In this document: piece after piece, positions 11,233 to 22,642 of the stretch
Position numbering within the stretch: position 1 is the stretch's first letter
Layout: each line of letters begins with the position of its first letter
NCBI GenBank assembly: GCA_944739405.2
Contig: OX123209.2
Location: 11,550,217 to 11,614,216 of the forward strand
Reading direction: 5' to 3'
Source: Euclidia mi
Lineage: Eukaryota; Arthropoda; Insecta; Lepidoptera; Erebidae
DNA: 64,000 nucleotides
Notes under the pieces: model-generated
What the model was told of the DNA's origin: nothing
What the model saw: the letters and a program-made list of their open reading frames with translations, nothing else
Database searches by the model: none
Made by a program: the position numbers and the translations under genes

Positions 11233-11492
11233 ATATTATAATCTATGCTACTACGCCTTCTCAAAACATTGGACAGTATAGCTGGAGACCTTTGGAGAAA
11301 TGTAGGGGAGAGCTTTGCCCAACAATGGGTCAGTAATAAATGTAATAATCTATAGGTTAAAAAAAACTATGATAACCACATAACAAATACGTAACTAGTA
11401 CATGTAAGATGATTTTGTCTTAGTAATTTGTATAATATGCGAGAATTAAAAAAAAAGAAAAAGATTTAATTGTATTTTTTTTATTGAAAGCG

Positions 11493-11775
11493 GCGTCCTC
11501 CGTTACGTACACCACCAAGTGGTGTACGCAACGGAGGACTGCCGAGACGATGGTCTCGGGTTCGATCCCCAGGTACCCTGGGCACACACTTTTCGAAGTT
11601 AGGTAGGTATGTGTGTATTAAAAAACGTTATAATTACCTATCGCTTAATGTGCCCGGTAGATGGCAATAGGCTAGTCCCCTCTTACATTGCGACCGAAAC
11701 ATAAGTGGTGAAAAGTGGGTGTGTAATACACCTCTGCCTACCCTTTCGGGGATAAAAGGCGTGAAGTTATGTTGT
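11493..11775 (+). mobile_element. tRNA-derived SINE, family B, with inverted head duplication
   Basis: The head is preceded by a reverse-complement copy of itself. GTCCTCCGTTACGTACACCA and GTGTACGCAACGGAGGAC form a hairpin at about 11499-11542. The rest follows the family-B consensus. Confidence 0.75.
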
Positions 11776-12232
11776 TATTATTTTTATTTCTGAATTTAGC
11801 GCCATCTATTCGCTATACATGGAATTAACGAGTAAGGTGTTACAGTAATGTTTACATTAACTGGTAATAGATGGCAGTAGAATACACATGCATACATACA
11901 TGCTGTTGCAACTTAATATTTATTACCTACCTTTTAGTATTTTTATTGTTATTCATAAACCCGATTTATGAAATTCGCACTCTTATATTAAGTGTATAAA
12001 TTTTATTATACCTATTATATCAAAATATGGCTGTGAATAGCCAAATTCTTTCCTTCCATTGATGTCATGTTTACAATTATTTATGTATAGCATACCTACT
12101 TATTTACCCACTTGAGTTACCCGTTAGGACACATAGGATTTGATAGGATACTCCTCTCCTATGTATATTTTAGATAGATAGTTCTGTTAATAGGTGTAGA
12201 TTTATTTGAGTTAGCCGTGTTTGACGTACGAC

Positions 12233-12640
12233 GCCCGTGTTCGTGTGGTTGACGGCATAGAATACAAGTGTCACCACCCCCTATCTTCCCGTGGGTGTCG
12301 TAAGAGGCGACTAAGGGATAACACGATGCAAATACCATCTTTGCGTAGAGACGGAAAACTCGACATCAAACCCTATACGACTGGTTGGTCTCGCGGCATA
12401 AATGTGCGCGTGGGATCGGGAGGTCCCGGGTTCGATTCCTGGGTCGGGCAGTGTTATTGGGTTTTTCTGTCACGAAATTCTCAGTAGCAGCACAGAGTCT
12501 GGAAATGTGCCCGGTACGGCAATAGGCTCGCCCCTTATTACGTGGGACCTAAAAATTCATGGCGAAATGTGGGTGTAATATTACATCTCTGCCTACCCCT
12601 TCGAGGATACAGGCGTGAGTCTAAAAAAAAAGATAAAGGA
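12233..12640 (+). mobile_element. Chimeric SINE (family A2 with 5' module)
   Basis: Same order as the copy at 8441-8751: 5' module, GGTTGGTCTCGCGGCATAAA head, B box GGTTCGATTCC, then the common tail and a poly(A)-like end at about 12627. Confidence 0.8.
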
Positions 12641-12992
12641 GTGACTAATGGCCGGTTTTAATACTCGATCTATTCATGGGTTTTGTGATTCGAGAGACGT
12701 GTTTGACATATTTTGTATGGAGCTTATTGTCAAAAATGAATCTAAAATCTCAAAAATTTATAGATGGAATATTCTTTGTATTATAATTCAGTTGTAACAG
12801 ATTGATATGTAGAGTATTGTAGAGCATTCAAACTTACGTGGTGCACCACAGATTTGTCGAAATTACTCATGTCCTATGTGCATATTAAATTGATGACTAT
12901 CGCTTGCGATACAGAAAACCTTCGTGGGTAAACCTGTAGGTAGGGTAAACTATAGTAATGTTGGCACCCCCCCAATGATTGGCACTCTGCTA

Positions 12993-13186
12993 GAGGACTG
13001 CGTCAGTACCTTCTAAATAAACTGACACTAGTCTAAACCATGGAATATCGCTATCCCTTTGGGTTACGGGGGTCAGACGGCAGTCGCTCTGTGGAAAAGC
13101 TAATATTCAGCCAAATCCGGTTAGAATAGGAAGCGGGCCCCAGATTGAAAACTGGGATAACGCTAAGAGGATGATACGGCATAATG
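12993..13186 (+). mobile_element. SINE family E, 3' part
   Basis: Shares CTGACACTAGTCTAAACCAT and TTCAGCCAAATCCGGTTAG with the full copies at 39834 and 43071. The tRNA head is missing. Confidence 0.65.
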
Positions 13187-13398
13187 GATGACCGCACATT
13201 TTTATTAATTTAGCATTTCTTCCGGATCCCATAAGAATCTAGGCACGCCCAGACGCCCTTCTTATTGCACCTCTGCTCTGCGCTCTCCAAGGAAAAGACA
13301 TGGCACATTTTGGATGTGCGTTTTCTGTCAGTAACGAGTGCTTACAAGAATTTAATATTGCATGCAGACATGTGGTGAAGAATGTAATACTTAATGTA

Positions 13399-13639
13399 TC
13401 GTCCTTGTGGTGACGAATTAAAAATACGGAATGTCACCACCCCATATCGTCCCATGGGTGTCGTAAGAGCCGACAGAGGAAGCATGTTATGCAGAGAACA
13501 ACACTGTAAGAGAAGGAAAACTTGATACAAACCCTATAGCAACCCGTTTGGCCAGCGTGGTATAGTAGGCCAATTCCTCCTTTCAAAGGAGAGTCATGGT
13601 CCAGCAGTGGACTGTTAAATGCTGATGATGATGATGACG
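13399..13639 (+). mobile_element. Family D repeat (GTCCAGCAGTGGAC tail)
   Basis: Begins GTCCTTGTGGTGACG, contains GGGTGTCGTAAGAGCCGACA and GCCAGCGTGGTATAGTAGGC, and ends in a (GAT)n tract. Probably a SINE or a LINE 3' end. Confidence 0.7.
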
Positions 13640-13715
13640 TATGCAGACTAGCTGAGCTCACACCCGCGGGGTTTAGGGCTACTGCTTGCACCCGTAGCTC
13701 ATAACGTGATGTTAT

Positions 13716-14062
13716 ACATGGTGTCACAAGACACATCACCAAGCCGAAGTCTACTCGTTGTGGACATCATGCCAACTCATACTAACCAAAAATAATACCT
13801 GGGAAACGAACTCTTTTTTAAGTTTACACATTTTTCGTACCGCAATTAAAAGCGCACGCGTGGAATGCTCGAAATACCTAATACTTATCCACGGGGTCAT
13901 AGGGCATCTAAAGAACATATTGGCGGGGTAAATGCATCGATTTTTTACCTAATTAGAAAAAATCAATACTAACTTTGAGCCTCAATATCTCCTGAACCAG
14001 TAATTTCCCAGGTATGGTGCTGGACTAAAAAATTTCAAATCGGACCAGTAGTTCCTCAGATT
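13716..14062 (-). mobile_element. TACAGGGTG-type TIR element, 3'-truncated copy
   Basis: One end (TACATGGTGTCACAAGAC) is present and the interior matches the full copies at 30666 and 32343. The other terminal repeat is missing. Confidence 0.6.
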
Positions 14063-14111
14063 AGCACATTTAACCAAACAAACAAACTCTACAGCTTTAT
14101 TCAATTAGTAT

Positions 14112-14408
14112 GACGGCTCGGTGGCCTAGCGGGAGTGTAAACTACTGCCACGCCGAAGGTCTCGGGTTTGATTCCCTCTCAAGTCAAACATTTGTGTGCG
14201 TGAACGTAGATGTTTGTCTTGGACTGGGTGTTTATATGTATACCTAATATGTATGTATTTGCAAAAAAATTATTTTATAGGTATGCATGTATATTTATCT
14301 ATAGTCTAGTAGCAGAGTAGGTAGTGTAGGTACCCATAGTACAAGCTCTGTTTAGTTTGGGACTAGATGGTGATGTGTGTATGTGGTAGAATATGACTAT
14401 TATTGTTA
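14112..14408 (+). mobile_element. Bm1-like SINE (family C)
   Basis: Head GACGGCTCGGTGGCCTAGCG, body GTTTGGGACTAGATGGTGAT. Near full length, about 297 bp. Confidence 0.8.
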
Positions 14409-14412
14409 GTTG

Positions 14413-14684
14413 ATAACATAACTTCACGCCTTTTATCCCCGAAGGGGTAGGCACAGGTGTATTACACACCCACACATCGCCAGTTATGTTTCGGTCACAA
14501 TGTAATAGGGGGCGAGCCTATTGCCATCTACCGGGCACATCATTAAGCGAGCGATAATATAATTAATTTATATTGCACACATTAACCTCGAAATGTCAGA
14601 GGTGTGTGCCCGGGGTACCTGGGGATCGTACCCGAGACCAACGTCTCGGCAGTCCGCTACGTACACCACTGGGCTATCGCCGCT
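14413..14684 (-). mobile_element. tRNA-derived SINE, family B
   Basis: Full-length minus-strand copy ending at the head GCGGCGATAGCCCAGTGGTG. It abuts the Bm1-like SINE to its left. Confidence 0.85.
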
Positions 14685-14829
14685 TTAATAATGTACCTAT
14701 GCATTGTCAGCTGTTTGTTTTGTTTTTAAAGTCACGTTTGTGATTAAGTATAAATGATTCTGTCCTTTTGTCCGAGCGGCAGGGTGATTGTACTCTGTCG
14801 TGAACAACAAATTTATATGCATATCAATG

Positions 14830-15180
14830 TATGCACATATGTGTACGTGATTCTCCGATACCGCTTGGCCGAATTTGATGATTTGAGGAGTTTGTTCGTA
14901 GCTATTGTCCGTGTGGTGATGGATTAAGAATACGGAATGTCACCATCCCATATGATCCCATGGGTGTCGTAAGAGCCGACAGAGGGAGCTTGTTATGCAG
15001 AGAACAGCACTGTAAGAGAAGGAAAACTTGATACAAACCCTTTACTACTGTAAAGTATTATATTTATCTATGCCTTTACTAACCCGTTTGGCCAGCGTGG
15101 TATAGTAGGCCAATTCCTCCTTTGAAAGGAGAGGCCTAGTCCAGCAGTGGACTGTTACAGGCTGATGATGTATAGATGTA
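14830..15180 (+). mobile_element. Family D repeat, long form
   Basis: Starts near CACATATGTGTACGTGATTC, passes through GTCCGTGTGGTGATGG and ends CAGCAGTGGACTGTTACAGG plus a GATGATG tract. The same long form occurs at 37355-37668. Confidence 0.7.
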
Positions 15181-15613
15181 TGTATGATGGACTTGCCTGT
15201 AGGTCAATGACTTTTTCCAAAAATATTATAGGTAGGTAAGTAGGTAGGTAGGTACCTACATAAAAAAGAAACGACAATAGAAATCAATTTGAAAACCATC
15301 ACTTTTATTATAATTGAATTAAAACCTACTTAAACAATATTTACATTTATTTACATGCCTAATTTACATGTTCACTTACACTAAATTGTCATGATACACA
15401 AATATTATTAAGTGGTAACTTCTTAAAGGCACATGAATAGTTTTGGAGCTTTTTCGGTGCTTTACCTAGCGGTGACGTAAAAATCATCAGGAATACCCTG
15501 AACGCCGAGAAACCTTTTTATTTAAAGGCCTTGATAGACTGGAGCATTCACTTGTAATAGAACATCGAGCATTCACCGTTTTTAAATTTGTCAAACAGAA
15601 CAACGACCAGAGT
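15181..15613. other. Interval with a GTAG microsatellite and no recognised gene
   Basis: A (GTAG)n tract lies near 15231-15256. Positions 15540-15610 resemble 42225-42300, so part is repetitive. Confidence 0.5.
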
Positions 15614-15911
15614 CAAAGAGCTTAGATATTTACATAGAGGCGCATTTCTTATGGGCGCTCTGAAGATAAACTTTCTGTGACCCAAATTGCCGTTTGGCGG
15701 CGTGGCAGTTGCGCTGTGCCAGCTGTCTCCACGAGAGCAAGAGACACGAACGTTCCTCCTGTGTATCTTAACTACGAGAGCAAGAAAGACGGAGAACGAC
15801 GCCAGCGCCGCCAACGGCGCCAACTACGAACTAAACTGGAGACAGTCTCCACTTGGAATCGGCATACGAAATCCTTAAGAACTGCACTTCTATGTAAATC
15901 TGTAATCATTG
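15614..15911 (+). mobile_element. MITE with 7-bp target duplication (CA...TG family)
   Basis: Runs from CAAAGAGCTTAGATATTTAC to AATCATTG. The flanks are CCAGAGT (left) and CCAGAGC (right), a 7-bp duplication with one change. Confidence 0.8.
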
Positions 15912-16078
15912 CCAGAGCCAAACATTCGCTACGAACATTTACACAATCTTTCTAAGTGAAGGCCCTAATCGGCAAAAAGTTCGAAGCAAGTTTACGGTCC
16001 TTTCGCTGGAATGCTCGCCAGAACGCTCGGTAGAATGCTCGGCAAAATGATCTAATTTGTTTCTCTGTAATATAATAT

Positions 16079-16330
16079 ATATTTATAGACTCACCTTTGT
16101 ATCTCGAAGGGGTAGGCAGAGGCGTAATATTACACCCACAATTCGCCATGAATTTTTAGGTCCCACGTAATAGGAGGTGAGCCTATTGCCGTTACCGGCC
16201 ACATCACCAGACTCCATGCTCCTACTGAGAATTCGGAAAAACCCAGCAACACTTTTGCCCGACCCGGGAATCGAACCCGGGACCTCCGATCAGCAGTCGC
16301 ATACGCTATCCATTGGACCACGGAGGCAGT
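16079..16330 (-). mobile_element. tRNA-derived SINE, family A
   Basis: Full-length minus-strand copy with an intact B box and the head ACTGCCTCCGTGGTCCAATG. Confidence 0.88.
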
Positions 16331-17196
16331 CTATAATATAACATTCATAACAATGCTCATTACAAGTCAATGCTCAACCGGTGTATTGCGTGTTCAATAT
16401 AACAATTTGGTACGACCCCTGCGATTAGTGGGTACTCCTCCGTATACCTGAAGTCTGGTATACACTAGTCCTAAGTCCGTCCCACTTAGGCTGATTTGAA
16501 CCAGTAAGGCTGCTTGTCCACTGCAGGCGAGAGGACCGAAGCTGTGTCAATACAAGCAATAGAAATGGGTAAACTTCCGCAGCGGAGATTTACGCATTTC
16601 TATCGGCTCGCTACTTGCCGCTTTGGTAGACAGGCAGCTTCAAGAAATTTCGTTCGTCAACAAAAAAAAAACACAAATAGCCATGTAGCCAGCATGTCTG
16701 AAGCACAGATTACTAAATAGAAATAGTTACTTGTCTGAAGTAGGTAACATAACAAAATTGAGCAATAAAAGAAAAATTATAACTAAAACTTAATACAACC
16801 TTACCTATCTCGTACCTAAATTACAACTTAAATACTAATATCACTTGAATAATCGTACATACTTAGCTGTTTCATTCAGGCTGATTTGAACTACATAACT
16901 TAGTCATTTGTTACCACTAATTTGGCAGCTTAATATGACTTTTATCGAATCGATCGGCGTTCGACACACTAAGAAATTTGACCGCGAGACTCGGCGCAAT
17001 TGACCATTCAGATTTCAGTGCCCCAAACCCCAAACGTCTTTCAAATCGAGGTGACGCAAGGAGCCAAAAGTCGTACTAGGTCTCGCATTGTGTGATCGCA
17101 AACTAAACATTTTGTTTCTAATTTTAAAGCTTAAGTCAAATTAATAGCACCATTTAACATAAGGATATACTATTATACGGCCAATCTAAGACTTAA
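16331..17196. other. Interval without a recognised gene
   Basis: Positions 16508-16642 have GGCTGCTTGTCCAC and GTAGACAGGCAGC at their ends, perhaps a small TIR element. The rest could be 3' UTR of the exon at 17197-17470, but no clear poly(A) signal is seen. Confidence 0.4.
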
Positions 17197-17470
17197 TTAA
17201 AGTTTCGACCTTATAAATCTGCATAATATCCTCGTATCGCCATTTTTGTCCATTAATCTGAACAAAACGTGATCGTAAGACATAAATCCGTCATTATCTT
17301 TACAATTTGTACAAGGCTGTTTGGCTGAATACGCTTTGTGCCTTTGCCTCAGCAGTATGTCAGCGATAAAAACGTCTTCTGTCAATATGTTATCTGTGCT
17401 TCTTTGTTGGCGCGAATTGTTTTCTGAATTTTGATTGGCATTATCTTCTTCTGCCGGCAGCCGTTGTGAT
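17197..17470 (-). CDS. Orphan terminal exon of an unrecognised gene
   Basis: After a good acceptor (ATATTTCCAG) the minus strand stays open for 90 codons to TAA. It reads SQRLPAEEDNANQNSENN, then an acidic/polar linker, LTEDVFIADILLRQRHKAYS, and a C-x-x-C pair in KQPCTNCKDND, ending FIRSKL. It needs a preceding exon ending in phase 2. It is not repetitive within this window, has no LINE or transposase look and is flanked by unique sequence, so a real 3' terminal exon is likely. The family is not recognised. A possible 5' partner on the same strand is the first exon at 33674-33695, but their phases do not join directly, so other exons would be needed. Confidence 0.55.
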
Positions 17471-17789
17471 CTGGAAATATAAGATTCAATTTAAGTACCT
17501 ATATTAAATTAATTCTAAATATTTTATACTTTAAAATAGCCTTCTTAGTCCTAAGCTCATTTAAATCCTAATCCTTTAAATTATGTTCGTTATTTTGAAT
17601 GAGAAGATGCTAATAAGAAGATATATTAATTTGTTGTGCCAAAAATTTTAAGGAGCTAAGTACCTATATTATTATTATGAATCTTTATTCATAAGTAACA
17701 CGGACTCATTAGGTTAGTAACAATTTTACTTATATCTATGTTAGTAACAATACAATATAATAAATTAAAACTAAACGCGCTGTTATGCG

Positions 17790-18480
17790 TGTGAGCCACC
17801 ACTGCAAGCTCATCATCATCACTGAGGTGGAAAGCTTACAGCAGTGACTAACATACACACAGTCGAGTCTGGACGCTACACAGCTTAGTATGATATTGGG
17901 GCTGGCCCGCACACGGCGCACCAGGGAGCCGCATCGCTTTCGCATAGTTGTGTAAAAACAATCTACACGAGCGTCAGCAAACAACCCTGAGGCACTGCAA
18001 AACCGGGGCAGCCCCATCAATACCCGGAACGCGTTATTGTATTGGATTCGAAGATCACTGTAGGCTTTTTGAGTACCTACCTATAATTTACCCACAGGCT
18101 GCACGTGTAAAAAGATGTAGGTACAGTATGCACGAAATAACGCTATTTTAACGGTTCGAGAACAACGTGCAAACCTGCGGGCAATCATGTTAGCTCTTAC
18201 CGACAGTGATCTTCGTTCTCTTTTTATATCCTCATTATCTTTGAGGTCCACTGTCAAACAATGTCCGAGGTATTTGAAACTAAAAACCCCTAATGTTTTA
18301 CCATTCAACTTGATTGGGGGCACAGTTTCAGGATATAAATCCTCAATAAAAACTAAGTATCCGATCGCAGAAAGTATCCGAAACACGTTACGTAATTTAT
18401 CTAATACATATCTAGAATTGATTTATTTACTCAAAGATAGATGCAGCGATGTAGTTCAGATAGTCGCCAAAACGCCCTTG
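17790..18480 (-). pseudogene. LINE reverse-transcriptase C-terminal fragment
   Basis: Minus-strand frames read KYLGHCLTVDLKDNEDIKRE, RRSLSVRANMIARRFARCS and, after a frameshift near 18080-18115, LPRFCSASGLFADARVDCFY and MRKRCGSLVRRVRASPN. These are the thumb and C-terminal segments of non-LTR reverse transcriptases common in Lepidoptera (CR1/RTE type). It is 5'-truncated and frameshifted, hence dead. Confidence 0.85.
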
Positions 18481-18576
18481 CTCCTTGGAAGGTCAGGCAA
18501 TTAAATTTTTTTTTGTTACATAGTCTGCAGTACGAGATATTGATGTTATCGGCATTTTTGTCTCATTTGCTAATAA

Positions 18577-18660
18577 GTCAGGATGGCCGAGCGGTCTAAG
18601 GCGCTGCGTTCAGGTCGCAGTCCACTTCTGTGGGCGTGGGTTCAAATCCCACTTCTGACA
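18577..18660 (+). tRNA. tRNA-Leu (anticodon CAG)
   Basis: 84 nt. The acceptor stem GTCAGGA pairs with TTCTGAC (one G-T) and the discriminator is A. A box is TGGCCGAGCGG. The anticodon arm CTGCG-TTCAGGT-CGCAG gives anticodon CAG. A long variable arm (CTTCTGTGGG region), as in class II tRNAs, and B box GGTTCAAATCC complete it. There is no intron. It differs from the SINE heads in having all stems intact, so it is a genuine gene. Confidence 0.95.
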
Positions 18661-19323
18661 TACGCTTTTTGCTCATCTGTATTCAGATTAGACATCAATA
18701 TAAACCACTGAAATCTCCCGAAAGCGGTTTGCATTGGTAAAAAGTTGTTAAAAGAGGCTTACAGAGGTTTCAGATTAGCGTATTTTTCTGCGCGCGTGTT
18801 CGCTCGAAACGGTAGTGACATCTTGTCAGTGTCAACATGGATTCTGACGGCTAGCACTTAAACGAGCGTAGAAGCGCGTCAACGCTCGTACGAGTTGCGC
18901 GTTTGCCAAAAGGCCCGCCTATACGCACTTCCAAAAACGAGCTTATACGCGCGTACAAAACGCTAATCTGAAACCGCCCTTAAGGTATACATTACTTATG
19001 TGGGATAAAAGTACTAACATAAAGGCGAAATATTCTGAGGATGTTCTTGTAAATGTTCTTCAACAAAAAGAAAATATGTGGAGGCACCATTAGATTATTT
19101 TGTGAAACACTTAACAGATCTCATTAAATTTAATCAGTGCCAAATCCAAAATGGATGTTTACAATAAACTCACCTTCTGTAAAACGCATTGTATCTGATG
19201 ACCCAGGCGTCGAAGTCTGTGTACAGTCCTTGAAGACTCGTAGCATTGCTCTCCACCGGTTCTATGGAAGAAACAAATGGTCTATGTTAAAACTGACATC
19301 GAGGGTTTCTTACATACTAGAGG

Positions 19324-19619
19324 CAAAGAGCTCAGATATTTACATAGAGGCGCATTTCCTATGGGCGGTCTGAAGACAAACTTTCTGTGACCCAATTGCC
19401 GCTTGGCGGCGTGGCAGTCGCGCTGTGACAGCTGTCTCTACGAGAGCAAGAGAGACGAGCGTTTCTCGAGTGTATCTTAACTGCGAGAGCGAGAGAGACG
19501 GAGAACGACGACAACGGCGCCAACTACGAACTAAACTGGAAACAGGCCCCACTTGGAATCGGCACACGAAATCCTTAAGAACTGCGCTTCTATGTAAGTC
19601 TGTAATTCTGTATTCATTG
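19324..19619 (+). mobile_element. MITE of the 7-bp-duplication (CA...TG) family
   Basis: Runs from CAAAGAGCTCAGATATTTAC to GTATTCATTG. Here the 7-bp flanks (CTAGAGG and GCCGGTA) do not match, so the junction has been rearranged. The right flank GGCCGGTAGGCC leads into a family-D tail. Confidence 0.75.
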
Positions 19620-19890
19620 GCCGGTAGGCCAAATCCTCCTACTGAATTTGACTCACAATGCAATTGCTATATGTCCAGCAGTGGACTGTGAAAGGTTGTA
19701 TGATGAGATGATGAGATGATGATGTCCTCCCGACCGATTTTGGTCACGGCGGCTTGTCTATATAAATATGAGACTTGCCAACTGCGCGGCACATAATTAT
19801 TATAGTGCATAAGTGTGTGTGCACACACAAGTGCACTCTCTATTCCCTCACTCTCATAGTCCGATGCAATGGGACGCCACAAGCGACACG

Positions 19891-20104
19891 ACTGAGAGAG
19901 ATTGGGTGCAGGACCAAAGGCTTAACGTGCTTTTGCCGAGGCACGAGGGTGTGACACCGCCAATTCCCTGACTCCGAACTTCTATTGAATAGTTCCTAAC
20001 AGAAAAACCCATTAAGTATCACTTTTTGTTCGACTTGGGAAGCGAACCCGAGACCTCATGATCCGCAGTAGCTTACACTACCGCAGGATCACAGAGGCAG
20101 TCTA
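19891..20104 (-). mobile_element. Degenerate SINE, family A-like head
   Basis: The minus-strand head ACTGCCTCTGTGATCCTGCG and a diverged B box are visible. The left half is unlike the common tail. Confidence 0.5.
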
Positions 20105-20640
20105 ATGATGAGTGTGTGAAGTGTATGATGAGAGCCCAGAAGTAATGACCTAGGGCCTAGGTCATTAAGGGTATTGAAATCAGGATTTAGGAACCACGAG
20201 GTATAAGCAAATGCTCTTTATAGGCACTCCAATTGCATGCTTTTCAACAAACTATTCGCTTTTATTTCCATTCAATCGATAGCATAATACACCATAGGTG
20301 CTTATTTACAAGATATTGGCATAGGTGACGTTATTTGGATTCTTTATTTAGCAAATAGGGATGCTCATAACGCCGCGTGCTAATACATAATGTACATGAG
20401 AACTCTAATAATAACATTTAGAGGAAATAAAACCCCGCCATCTTGCGACGGCTGGAGGCGCGAACTCGCTCATTTGCGACAGAGACGAAGTATTTAGGTG
20501 TACGACAATTACATTGTTGCGTTTTGAACGCTTCAAATACACTATACAGAGAACACTTGAAGATACTGTTTAATAAGTTGATTTTTGCTATGTTACGCTT
20601 CCTTCCTGTAATTGTTATATAACAGTCAATGTGGCATTAT
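20105..20640. other. Probable 3' UTR and downstream flank of the porin gene
   Basis: Minus-strand AATAAA hexamers lie near 20259 and 20341, about 340-420 bp past the porin stop. No other feature is recognised. Confidence 0.4.
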
Positions 20641-20681
20641 GTATTACCTACATGACTAAAAGCCGATGCGCCACCGAGGAA

Positions 20682-21536
20682 TTAGGGCTCCAACTCGAGG
20701 GCGAGACCGACTTTGTGTCCACCAGCGTTGAAGTTCTGGGCGTCGATGGCGGCCGATAGTGTCAGAACAACGCCTGGGCGCAGTTTCTGTTGGTATCCAA
20801 GACCAACAATAGATTTGTTGTTAACCTTGGCATGGAGAGAGGCATCGCCTTCCAGGGCGAATTTGAGACCAATACCGAACAGCGTGTCGGACGAGCCTGA
20901 GGTCCATTTCATGTTGATACCACAGTCGATATTGTCATTCACCTTCTGGTAGATGCTGCCACCAAAGTCTGAGCCATTGTCAACATTGGTGTGGAGGTTG
21001 AAGTCCTTGGTATGGTAACCAAATGCAAAGTTGTTCTTTGTGAACTTGGTCTTCTGTGAGTCAAACTGTGAGTGGATACCGGCAAGCCATCCCTGGTGTC
21101 TGACCACAGCAGCTACATCTACAATGGGTCCAGCCCTGTCCAAGTCCAAGTTGCTGTTGATAGCTAAGATGTCGTTGACATATGAGGTCTTGAGTTTACC
21201 AGACTTGGCACCAGTGGTTGGTGCAAAGCTTCCCTCAAGTGTTACTTTCAGTCCAGCAGCAATTGTGTCCTGAATAGTAATGTCCGTGGCAAGTGTGTTG
21301 TCTGTGTTCCATTTCTCAGTGAAAGATAGACCATAGTCCTTCTTCACTGCATATTTGGATGAAAGGCTGCCAAACACCTTTCCACTCTCGTGGTTGGAGA
21401 GGATACTACTGTTGAATTCCACACCAGCTTCGCTCTTGGTCTTGAGGTCAAGTTTGAATACTCCAAAATGGTAGCCTTTGGCAAAGACATCATTGGCCTT
21501 CTTTCCAAGGTCAGCATAGTATGGAGGGGGAGCCAT
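20682..21536 (-). CDS. porin: Voltage-dependent anion channel (mitochondrial porin)
   Basis: A single open frame of 284 codons, MAPPPYYADLGKKANDVF to LALELEP. It matches the eukaryotic porin family along its full length (usual insect length about 282). The N-terminal amphipathic helix is in PPYYADLGKKANDVFAKGY. The strands carry LDLKTKS, EKWNTDNTL, QGWLAGIH and the C-terminal GLGYQQKLRPG and FNAGGHKVG signatures. The product forms a 19-strand beta barrel in the mitochondrial outer membrane that passes ATP, ADP and other metabolites. The whole CDS is uninterrupted. A CAG acceptor-like site sits just before CAACAATGG, so a 5'-UTR intron is possible. An extra proline after MAPP, an extra lysine in VKKDYG and DRAGP instead of the usual hydrophobic residue suggest a diverged copy. 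It may be a retrogene or simply the lepidopteran gene form. Confidence 0.95.
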   Translation of the reverse strand: MAPPPYYADLGKKANDVFAKGYHFGVFKLDLKTKSEAGVEFNSSILSNHESGKVFGSLSSKYAVKKDYGLSFTEKWNTDNTLATDITIQDTIAAGLKVTLEGSFAPTTGAKSGKLKTSYVNDILAINSNLDLDRAGPIVDVAAVVRHQGWLAGIHSQFDSQKTKFTKNNFAFGYHTKDFNLHTNVDNGSDFGGSIYQKVNDNIDCGINMKWTSGSSDTLFGIGLKFALEGDASLHAKVNNKSIVGLGYQQKLRPGVVLTLSAAIDAQNFNAGGHKVGLALELEP

Positions 21537-21539
21537 TGT

Positions 21540-22073
21540 TGCTGTTTAAATTAATTCCACAAATTGAACAATATAACTGCGAATTCTAGGCAATTTGCCG
21601 AGAATAAGACCTCCTCCTAACACTACCACACCACAAGACAATTTCGTTCTTTTTAAAATTTTGTTTATCTGTTAAATTTTGTTTATATATTATTATTGTC
21701 TTTGTCTGTCAACAGATAAGACTGATAGTATTAAGCGGCTTTGAACCCAAAACCCTATGCATGGCAATCTGTTGGTATATGCACTCGGCTATCACTGCCG
21801 CTAAAAATAATTATAGGTAGTAATATACTATGAAAGCTATCTGTTTGAAAGTCAACACATGTGGTTAACACATGTAGGTATTTACATATGCTGTGTCACG
21901 CACGAAGGTCGCCCAAGGACTAATAAATACGAGAAACAACAATCTAAGGACAGAGTTTCCATTTGCATATATGCGTTTATACTTTGTTGTAGGGTTGTCA
22001 GATGTAAATAATAAACCGGATATGACAATTTAGTCGGATGGTTGGCTAAAAAATCAGAATTTTGCTTTCGTAT
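21540..22073. other. Upstream region of the porin gene
   Basis: Holds the presumed 5' UTR and promoter. No TATA box or CpG cluster is obvious. Positions 21721-21803 look like the head of an old tRNA-type SINE on the minus strand. Confidence 0.4.
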
Positions 22074-22200
22074 AGTAGATTCACGCCTGTATCTCTAAAG
22101 GGGTTGACAGAGGTGTAAGAATCACATTTCGCCATATTATGGATTTAACTTCCACGTAATGGGGATGGGGAGCCTATTGCCGTTACCGGGCACATTGCAA
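22074..22200 (-). mobile_element. SINE family A, tail fragment
   Basis: The common tail from TTCACGCCTGTATC to GCCGTTACCGGGCACAT is present. The head is missing. Confidence 0.7.
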
Positions 22201-22228
22201 TTTTGCTTTCGGGGACAATAATGATTTA

Positions 22229-22501
22229 CACATATATTTTTATAGGCTCACGCCTGTATTCCGAAGGGGTAGGCAGAGGTGTAATATTACAGCCACACTT
22301 CGCCATGATTTTTTAGATCCCTCGTAATAGTGGGCGAGCCTATTGCCGTTACCGGGCACATCACCAGACTCCGTGCGGCTACTGAGAATTCGGGAAAACC
22401 CAGTAACATTTTTGCCCGACCCGGGAATCCAACTCGGTACCTCCGATCAGCGTAAACTCTATCCACATCGTATACGATATCCACTGGACTACGGAGGCAG
22501 T
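22229..22501 (-). mobile_element. tRNA-derived SINE, family A
   Basis: Near full length, with a small duplication of the TATCCAC stretch inside the head. Confidence 0.8.
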
Positions 22502-22642
22502 TTAAACATATAGTCTATCGGAAAAGTGAAAGCTCGATGTCTAACTCTGGAGTCTGGACCCTTCTCGCCAGCGTGGTATACTAGGCTAAAAACCTCCTAT
22601 TGTCCCACAATGCTACAGTAAAGCAAATTAGCAAAAGCAATA

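Noticed and set aside
15548..15955. Overlapping frames rich in Arg on both strands
   Set aside because: They are the interior of the 7-bp-duplication MITE and recur at 19324 and 34630.
20713..21273. Plus-strand frames opposite the porin gene
   Set aside because: Shadow frames of a strongly conserved minus-strand CDS.
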